This document shows positions 56,710-64,000 of a stretch of DNA of 64,000 nucleotides, piece by piece. The stretch comes from Thamnaconus septentrionalis (Eukaryota > Chordata > Actinopteri > Tetraodontiformes > Monacanthidae), in the NCBI GenBank assembly GCA_009823395.1, contig CM020501.1:8174861-8238860 (forward strand), written 5' to 3'. How positions within the stretch are numbered: the first letter of the stretch is position 1; every line of letters starts with the position of its first letter. Under the pieces are notes generated by a model. The model saw only the letters and a list, made by a program, of their open reading frames with translations. It searched no databases and was not told where the DNA came from. A program made the position numbers and the translations under genes.

Positions 56710-57880
56710 ACCTTGTATCTGTCAAAATAGCGTGTTGCCCTTTGAAGGAAAAGGGAGTGTTTCCATATGATGGCAAGGTCGCTCACAAATCCCCAAAAAC
56801 CTGGGTAGGAAAACTGAGACCTGTAGAGGGCAATGGAAAATGGGGCTGTCAAGATGTGTTTTTGGCTCAACCCTGACCTTCAACCCGCGTGGTGAGGCTT
56901 CACCACCGTCAAAATAAAGGCCACTTAAGCAGCGTTTTTACAAGAGGTGTCCTCTAATAAATTGAAAAGTCACTCAGTGACCCGCAGGAGGTCGTCTCAG
57001 TCCCGTTGCTTTATGCCCAATAGTACGTCACTGCCCAGCATAGGTAAAGGTGATGAAACAGAGTTAGACATTTAGCTTGTGGCTAAACCAGGATGCTGTG
57101 CTCAACTCGTCAGCCTGTGCAGCATATCTGAGATGGCTCAGTTCTGCGCAATGCATAGAAATGTATTATCTCCTATTCCGCTTGACAAACTTGTATTCTT
57201 TAAAAGTAGGTGTCTGACTCCTGTATAATCACTTGCTTCAGGGAATTTTGTAATTGCAAGATATTTAACAAAATCCCCCTCACTATCCTGCAAGAGCTTT
57301 GTTATTTTTTAAATTATTTTTTCTTTTTTTAACTTTTGTTTACCCATCCCAAACTGTGGAAACAACAAAATCAAACTACTTGAGTGGGCTTTTACAAACA
57401 ATATCAAAATCCTGAAAGGGGGACAAAAGGCTTTGTTTTGTTTAGTTTTTTTGGACAGGCACTTTAAAAATACCACAGACATGAGTTTAAAAAACACTCA
57501 CATACACACGGTAAAAAAAAAAAACATTTTCATTCCCTTCCTGTCCTTTGGAGGGAAAGATCATTGGTGTTATTGTGCCTCGCTGTCGCCGTGGTGACAT
57601 TTTCTCCACAGAATTAAGAGTGACCTCGTCACACACACACACCCCACCCCGCACTGCACCGCACCGTTGTCCTCCGTCTGTGCAAACACTCGGACTAATG
57701 GTTCAGAGGGACACCACAAACCACCTTCGCTATATATTTTTATTAAGCGTATTTTTTTAAAAACTCGTTTGAATTAAATTCATGCCTTTACTTCAGCGTG
57801 GAAAATTTGGGGCAGCTGTATCAGCAAGTTGGCGGTGGCGCGGGGGGAGGGGAAGGAAGGGGAAAAACAGAGAGAGAAAA
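56710..57880. other. no recognisable gene
   Basis: AT-rich sequence with T- and A-runs near 57305 and 57512. CGTCACACACACACACCCC at 57629-57648 is a short CA repeat. Confidence 0.45.
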
Positions 57881-57889
57881 TGGGTCACT

Positions 57890-58155
57890 TTGGCAGAGGC
57901 TTCATTAGGGAACCCGGCGCAGTCATTCTGCGGCCATTCTAATTCCACTCCGGCGTTTGTTTTTTTTTTCATCTTCTTCTCCTGCTTTCCTTCCTGGCTC
58001 TCTTGGGAGTCTATATCGGCCCGGCGTTTGTGACCTCGTCAAAGGCAAGAAATAAGCAGGTGTCTTGGTTGTCCTTGTGTCGCACGCCGCCCACTCGCTG
58101 ACATTTCTCGATTAGCGCTTTATCTCACTCGCCGAGGAGGGCGGGGGGGGATGGG
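57890..58155. promoter_or_regulatory. candidate regulatory island
   Basis: GCTTCATTAGGGAACCCGGC near 57899, GCCATTCTAATTCCACTCC near 57933 and TCTCGATTAGCGCTTTATCT near 58107, with moderate CpG content and few repeats apart from a T-run at 57960. Confidence 0.33.
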
Positions 58156-58254
58156 GGTGCTATTCTCTTCTCTCTAGAACTCTACAAGCGCCAGGTGAGA
58201 AAGTTCCACCGTCTGCGCGTGAGAAGTTAATTAGAAGGGTAACACTGCGTTATA

Positions 58255-58568
58255 TTAAAGGTTAAGCATGTAATATTTCGAAATGTTGAAGTAGCAACAG
58301 CGACATCAAGTGGTTACAATTTAGATTGCAGAGTTTTTCAGTCTCCCTCCCCCTCCTGAGCTTGCCAGTGAGCTACGGTGGCCTGCAGCAACCCAACCCT
58401 GAAGACCTTGTCCACCTTCTTCTTCGTTGGTTTATGTAAAAACGTGAGCAGTCACCCTTAATGCAAGCTGTCAGGTGACTGGATTGTCCACACCAGGCTT
58501 CCTTAGAAATATGGCAGTGCAAGATGGCAGCTAAATGGGAGCAAAGCCCTTGATCTGCGTATATTCTT

Positions 58569-58654
<86 letters not shown>

Positions 58655-58786
58655 CGTTATAAGGGTAGAGAAACCTAATTACTTATATTATATGCAATTA
58701 TACACTTTTATTAAAGGGCAGTATGTTAAGCTTTTACCAATATAAAAATCATAAATCAAGCCAAATATTACACACTGGACCTTCAA
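58255..58786. mobile_element. MITE family A, copy 4, expanded by (AT)n
   Basis: Starts TTAAAGGTTAAGCATGTAAT and ends ATTACACACTGGACCTTCAA. Contains GACATCAAGTGGTTACAATT and TGAGCTACGGTGGCCTGCAG, typical interior words of the full-length family, and GGCAGTATGTTAAGCTTTTA shared with copy 2. The longest copy here, 532 bp. Confidence 0.85.
58580..58652. repeat. (AT)n microsatellite inside MITE A
   Basis: About 36 AT units at the place where copy 2 has a short TATGTATATTCTCATAAAT segment, so the expansion arose within the element. Confidence 0.97.
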
Positions 58787-58789
58787 CGC

Positions 58790-59795
58790 ATCTTTCCGCA
58801 AACAGCGCCAGCTGCAATTCCAACTTAAAGCACGGCAGAGTGACGCCTTCACCAGTTTGCCACTTCTCTTCCTCGCCACCCCTTTGCCCTTTTTCCGTTC
58901 GCTATAACTCTCCTCAGACCTGTCTCACGCCGCCTCAACCCCAGCACGCTGCTTCATTTTTCATGCTTCGCCCCCTCTGCGCCGTCAACGCCTTCTTTCA
59001 CTTTCTTCCCCCTCTCAGTCATTTGTTCTCTTGGCCCCGAGCGCGCCGGTGTCTAATACGTCTTTAAAAGTGGGGCACTGCTGAGTAATTTGTTGCACCT
59101 TCCAAATGATAATTCAGAATTGTCATCGCATATATCCATGACTGTATGCGCGCGCGTCATGGCACGCACACACTCACACACACTGCTTTTTTTATTTTCT
59201 CCCTCATTGTTTTTTTTTTTAATACAAGTACTCTCACGCAGGATTACTTCACAAAGACGTGACACCGTTTCACAGCGGGGGCGTTTCTTTTTTTCCCCCC
59301 TTGTGCCAGCTGCATCATTACACCGCCCTTAAAATGGAATTAGTCGGGTTGACGCCTGCTTACAGCCGGCCTCTGGCTCTTGCTCTTACAAAAATATGTG
59401 CCTCAAATTCAGTGTTTTGGGTTTGTTTTTTTCGTCTCCTTTTGCTGTGATGCTTTGCAGCCACGGGTTTCACAGAGCAGAACAAGCCATCATTTGGGTG
59501 CAGTTCCTGGTCACCTGTGTGCAGCCATGCGGCCTGATTGAAAAATGAAAGACTGAATGGCATTGACATGGAGTGTCTTCACTGTCATTTTACAAGTACA
59601 GTCCCCAAGGTGTCACGCACAAAGAGTGTAATAGAATAAACAAAGCTGTGTTGATTCATGTTAATCGAAGGCGTCAGGTGCACCAAAAACATCACCTGCA
59701 ACGTCTCTGGAATACAATGCTTTTGTGCAATACAACAGATAACAGGGCATTTACAACAATTATGTGCCCTCTGTTCAAAGTCTCTGCAAGGTAAC
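58790..59795. other. no recognisable gene
   Basis: C/T-rich at 58860-59000 and mixed elsewhere. Frames of 60-114 codons lack domains. Confidence 0.45.
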
Positions 59796-59797
59796 TT

Positions 59798-59866
<69 letters not shown>
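59798..59866. repeat. (GATA)n microsatellite
   Basis: 17 GATA units, pure. Confidence 0.98.
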
Positions 59867-59896
59867 TCCTTCACCTTGATACCTGTGTCGATACCT

Positions 59897-60142
59897 CTAT
59901 GTTACCACAACATTGAAGATGGTGCTGGCCTCAAACGACTGAACATCACAACCGTTCGGCTGCAAACACTGAGAGACCTGGGCCTCCTTGCATGTAGCTT
60001 CTATGTTGTTGGACCTCCTCCCAGGGGGTTCATTCCTCCTGATGTCCACCAATATCTCCTTCGTCCTCATCACATTCAGCTGCAGGTGGTTCTCACTTAG
60101 AGAAGTAGAGAAGTCCTTGTGAACGCACGAATTGGTCCACAA
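59897..60142 (-). pseudogene. LINE reverse-transcriptase fragment (Rex/L2-like), broken
   Basis: The minus-strand frame contains ENHLQLNVMRTKEILVDIRR, which matches the post-palm motif of fish non-LTR reverse transcriptases (consensus of the type NHLQLNVTKTKEMVVDFRR). Downstream, EAQVSQCLQPNGCDVQSFEA and STIFNVVVT correspond to the later segment of these proteins that in intact elements reads roughly LRSF.VC...L..FYxSVVxSxIFY.VV. The intervening 'YKYLG' block is missing, so there is an internal deletion, and frames shift between segments. The element is a dead remnant of about 80 codons. Element class is judged from memory of these motifs. Confidence 0.75.
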
Positions 60143-60144
60143 GG

Positions 60145-61735
60145 TTCCTTTGCTTAGATTTATTGATTACTGATCCCACAGAATATTTGGTAGATTTTTT
60201 TTAAAGGAATGCATTTTGGTGACAATTCTCAGGCCTCTACTTGAAAAACTCCACCAGGAATGTGGCGCAGCTGCTGGTGTTAGTTGTGTCAGGGCTGCAG
60301 AGTCGAGTCCCCGCTCGTCTTCAGTTGACCCAGCTGAGCAGCCAGCTGGTCAGCTGACTGCTCGGCTGGGTTCTCGCCTCTGCACCCGTCAGCAGACTTC
60401 AGACTAGGGCCACTGTTTAAGCTGCTTCAGCTCGCTGGCGTCCGCTCTGCCAGCCACCTCCGCTCCGACGTCTGTGTTTAGGTCCGTGCTGCGTGCGATG
60501 CTGATCTCATGCTGCCCACGCAACCGTCTATGTGCTGCCGCTATCTCTGCATTGCGCTTAACTTAATGGCCCAAGAAAGAGATCAGAGATGGGGCGACTT
60601 CGGTCTTTCTTGCGCTTTCCTCAGAGATCTACAAAGGTCAAGGAGATCCTCGGACTGGAATCATATCTCTCAGTGGAGCTCTTTTGTGTTTTTTACTCAA
60701 GTGTGGCCTTAACAGCCTAACATTTTGTTGTTTTTTACTTTTTTTTAATATGCCACATGCTCTGTTGCCTACTGGTTATAGAATATTCTTTTTATCTACG
60801 ATATTGCTTTACGATTGCAAGGGTGCGCTAGAAATGACACGACAGAAAGACGCCCGTCTGAAGAGTTTCATTCAACAAAAAATATTAAAACATACCATTA
60901 AATTGGCAATCCTCATTTTTTCGGTTTTGTCGAACATTCTAATTTCAGACTTTAAGCCCTGTTGCTCATTATAGTGCATCCTCATTAAATTAACCAGTCC
61001 CTTTTTTTGATGGTACTAATGCCTGCGATGCAGAATCTGCTGGCCCAGAATACCACTGGAGGAATCTGCCAGTGTCTTTCCAAAGGACATAAACATGTGC
61101 AGTGTAATCTGACTTGATTCGGCCTGCCAGATTTAGCAGTGTTTAACCTGATTTATGTTCCTCCTTTTCAACTTGCTGTTATGATCGCAGGTTGTCAGGC
61201 GCAGTCACAACTAGTGTTGAAGTAATCCTCAGCAGACTGTCGGCCCTCCTTCTGTCTGCAGAGGTTCGGCAGCGGGTCACATCTCATCTGCTCAGTGACG
61301 CGAGGATTTTTTTTTTTTTTTTCATATATCCTGGATCGCCTCAAAAAGCTGAATCACACTCTTAGGGGCAGATTAAATGACTGACTAATTTGACTCTTAA
61401 ACGTCAGACCAAAGTTGTACACAAGTTCAAGCTTTCTTATACATTTTTAATTTTTATATTTTTTCATTAGAAAACTGTGTCGTGCTTTTTTCCCCCCTTT
61501 AGCTCCCTGCTGCTTAGTCGACCCCGACATCTCGTTTTAACGTCCTGGGCGAAACCTTGATCACCATCATGGCACCTTGAAAGCGTAAACATGTTTACGT
61601 GGTTATGCTTACTTCCTCTTCAATGTTTCTGAGCAAATGATCTGCAGTGATCTTTAACCCACCCCCACCTCCCCACACTTGACTGGCACAGCAAAAAAGG
61701 GGGCCGCTTCAGGCTTTGTAGGTAACCGTGTCAGT
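60145..61735. other. no recognisable gene
   Basis: Unique sequence with a T-run at 61307-61322. CCCAGCTGAGCAGCCAGCTG followed by GTCAGCTGACTGCTCGGCTG at 60328-60367 is a small CAGCTG-rich cluster (E-box cores). Confidence 0.4.
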
Positions 61736-61739
61736 GTTA

Positions 61740-62440
61740 CGGGTGGCTCTCGCGCGACGCCACATCATGATGCCGGGGCTTAGAGGATTGGCCATCTGAC
61801 GTGGGCTCTGATGCTCGGCCGCTGGCCTTGATGTTTACTCCAGTAGACAGAAACCTCTGAGAGGGAGCCGCGCACATGCTGAGCGGTGCCAAACCAAAGT
61901 CAACACGGTTGCACAGAGCTGCCCCGGTTACGGGCCGGACTTCAAAAAGTGATGCGAGCCATTACTGCGCCGGCCGCTGCGGAAATAGATTCCAGGAGCG
62001 AAAAGGGCCACATGAAAGCACTTCCATGACCTGAATAATGCACGGCTTTCACCGGGCAAAATGTTCCGCCGCTTCCGAATTCATGTCCACATGGAGCAAC
62101 GGAGGGCGAGTGCCCTTAAAAGTGCCGTCGGAAACTCATGACTCTGACCCCAGCACTGGGGGGCGTGAAGCCGATCCGATCCTTTGCGATGCGTTCAACG
62201 TACAGGGGTAAATATTCTGGCGGTCCGTCGCATTATCACACAGCACTTACAGAGTGCGACAACAAAAAGCGAATGCCACCAGGAGGGGTAAACAGAGCTC
62301 GTTCCTCGCTCACTGTTCAGGACCCTGTACCCTGAAATTGTTTCCGCCAACACGAATTTTTCCAAGCGTTCCCGTCTCTACACACCCCTCCCTCCCGCGT
62401 CCAGCGTCGCTCCGGCTTTAATTACTTGTGCCGGGGCGGC
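61740..62440. promoter_or_regulatory. candidate regulatory island, CpG-containing
   Basis: About 700 bp of complex, repeat-free sequence with GAATAATGCACGGC near 62033 and GGCTTTAATTACTTGTGCCG near 62413. CpG is more frequent than in flanking DNA. Confidence 0.33.
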
Positions 62441-62444
62441 TCAG

Positions 62445-63640
62445 GTGAAGGAGCACATCCTCGCTAACAAGGTGGTTTCCAACCGTGGGGAGAGGCGGGG
62501 GTGGGGGAGGGGTGCTCTGAGACAGTGGTGGGAACAAAACACGATGGAGCACAGGTAGCCGGTGCCCACAACAGAGAGCAACTCAATGCCACCGAGAGAA
62601 TGTTGCAGAAGAAAGGCGCTGCGAGTGCAGAGGAAGCTCGCAGAGGAAAACAAGATCATCAAGTGTGAACTGGTTTCGTGCTACGTGGAAGCCACACACT
62701 CCATATTCTGCAGAGTGAACCTATTATGCCGGGGATGTAGTGGCAGATGATAGAAACCCCCGGCCTCCTGGTTGAACGCGTGTGAGACACCATGATGTGA
62801 ATTTAATGCTCACAGTAGGAGGAGGTGACAGCAATGCAACGGTAATGATGCGCGTCCCCATTTCTTTCATCTTGTTTTTTTAATGTAATTATGTCATCCT
62901 TTACCTTCTCATGATCCGATCCTGCCGTTAATGTTATGCTGCAATCATTGTCTCTGCCCTTATTTAGTAAGTCGGTCAGCAGCACAAACGTAGGGGTGGT
63001 GTAACAGCACCGACTGGTGGTGACTCTGCGCGACGGCACCTTGTTCCAGTTGTAGGCTGGATTCTGTCAAACGTGTGTTTTGTTTTGTTTTTCTGTAATC
63101 GGGTCATTTACTTCTAGTTATGTGCTGCTCTGTGAGGCATTTTTTTTTTATCCATTTTTATTATTTTTTTTAAGACACGGATCTAAATCATGTTAGAAGT
63201 GCCCAGTTGTTTGCACAGCGGCTGATTTACGGCTCCCCCCTCGCCGACGGTTGTTTGTCTGCAGCCTCCAAGTTCAACACTGCTGGATGGATTTCATCAC
63301 AAAAATAACCACCGAAACCCGGGAGACCTGAGAATCCCGATTTCAAAGTGATTTCCGTTGCGCTGCTCCGCTCCATAGAAGGCAGAAGAATGCTGGATGT
63401 ATTAAAAAAAAAGAAGAAGAAGAAGAGGAAGAAGAAGAAGAAGGAAAAAAAAAGCACAGGCCACTGCAGAAGCAGCCCAACATGGTCTAACACACACGGC
63501 CAGAGCATGTTGCCCTTCAAGTGCTTACACTCTTCCCCGCTTCGCAGCCTGTTATCAGCGTGTTTTAGTGGGAAGGCCTTAACCTCCTCTTCCTTCCCCC
63601 GCTAGTGTAGCAGTTAAACCGAGGTCGTTCCTTTGACGCA
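62445..63640. other. no recognisable gene
   Basis: Includes a G-rich patch at 62490-62512, (AAG)n at 63411-63443 and T-runs near 63141. The 62-codon frame at 62562-62750 is basic and cysteine-containing but has no recognised relative. Confidence 0.4.
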
Positions 63641-63907
63641 ACCCGCTTTTCGCAACAATTATCACCCATTAGCTGCGTTTCCGTGGCCTCGCTTCCCAAT
63701 CAATTCAAACACGCAGCGGCACGCATGCGGACGGGCCGCAGTGAGGCAAGACGCAAACACGGGGAACTTAGCTGAAATCCCGAGTTGGCTTTAAGAGTGT
63801 CGACTTCTGAGAGGCTAAAGCCGCGCTCCTAATCCCTCTCCTACTTCTCCTCTTCCCTTTCCCACCCTCTCCCCCTCCCCTCCCTCCTCTCCTCTCCTCT
63901 CTTGCAG

Positions 63908-63984
63908 GGAGAATCCTAGGGAGATTTCTCGCTCTTTCATTCCTCAAGGATGAAGCAGCGCCGCGAAGCCACGCACTGATACAG
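63908..63984 (+). other. probable 5' leader exon (77 bp)
   Basis: A 70-base pyrimidine tract (63835-63904) ends in CTCTCTTGCAG, an excellent acceptor at 63907. The exon ends at GATACAG followed by GTGAGA, an excellent donor at 63985. Two of three frames contain stops (TAG at 63917, TGA at 63951). The third is open for 25 codons, which is not surprising at this length. Combined with the exon at 13679-13792 no frame stays open through both, favouring an untranslated leader. The alternative is a coding exon of a transcript starting elsewhere. Gene not identified. Confidence 0.7.
63950..63979 (+). CDS. nine-codon upstream ORF in the leader exon
   Basis: ATG at 63950 in context CAAGGATGA (A at -3) opens a frame reading MKQRREATH and stops at TGA 63977-63979, five bases before the splice donor. 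In a 5' leader this would be a complete, self-contained uORF expected to lower translation of the downstream main frame. It holds only if the exon is used in the mRNA. The peptide is not recognised. Confidence 0.35.
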   Translation: MKQRREATH

Positions 63985-64000
63985 GTGAGAACTGAATATC

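Noticed and set aside
62562..62750. 62-codon basic, cysteine-containing frame
   Set aside because: No recognisable family, no splice sites, length within chance expectation.

Overview
This window reads as vertebrate nuclear DNA, most likely from a percomorph-type teleost. It carries dozens of long dinucleotide, tri- and tetranucleotide microsatellites, several short non-autonomous DNA transposons of kinds abundant in fish (hAT-like elements with 8-bp target duplications, and MITEs with TTAA ends that read AAGGTCCAGTGTGTAA), tRNA-derived SINE-like repeats and one LINE reverse-transcriptase remnant. No long open reading frame looks like a protein gene. Nearly all frames over 60 codons are translated microsatellites, transposon debris or chance openings. 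There are no bacterial operons, CRISPR arrays or recognisable tRNA/rRNA genes.

The best-supported genic structure is on the + strand. A CpG- and pyrimidine-rich promoter-like block (about 12.7-13.8 kb) contains a probable exon end at 13442 and a well-formed 114-bp exon at 13679-13792. A second well-formed 77-bp exon sits at 63908-63984, at the very end of the window. If these belong to one transcript, joining them leaves no reading frame open, so they fit 5' untranslated leader exons separated by an intron of about 50 kb. The second exon carries a nine-codon upstream ORF. The coding exons would lie beyond the right edge, so I cannot name the gene.

The presumed intron is patterned. Islands of unique sequence rich in homeodomain-type cores (TAAT/ATTA), free of recognisable repeats, recur at 14.3-14.8, 16.0-16.25, 20.9-21.5, 24.0-24.3, 41.0-41.6, 42.2-43.4, 44.9-45.1, 57.9-58.15 and 61.7-62.4 kb. 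Similar islands lie upstream at 3.86-4.06 and 6.15-6.85 kb. This pattern is typical of developmental-regulator loci with distal enhancers, but conservation cannot be tested from one sequence. A separate CpG-dense island at 26.6-26.9 kb could be an alternative promoter.

Between the islands lie transposon-rich stretches, mainly 7.7-8.5, 15.5-20.7, 22.1-22.4, 29.2-29.6, 32.1-32.3, 34.3-34.9, 37.3-37.65, 44.2-46.9, 48.7-50.9, 56.0-56.7 and 58.3-60.1 kb. I saw no clear evidence of a new multi-gene system. The most unusual items are two or three near-perfect hairpins, an interstitial telomere-like tract, a 500-bp purine strand, and a weak candidate for a small secreted-peptide ORF on the minus strand near 45.3-45.6 kb.
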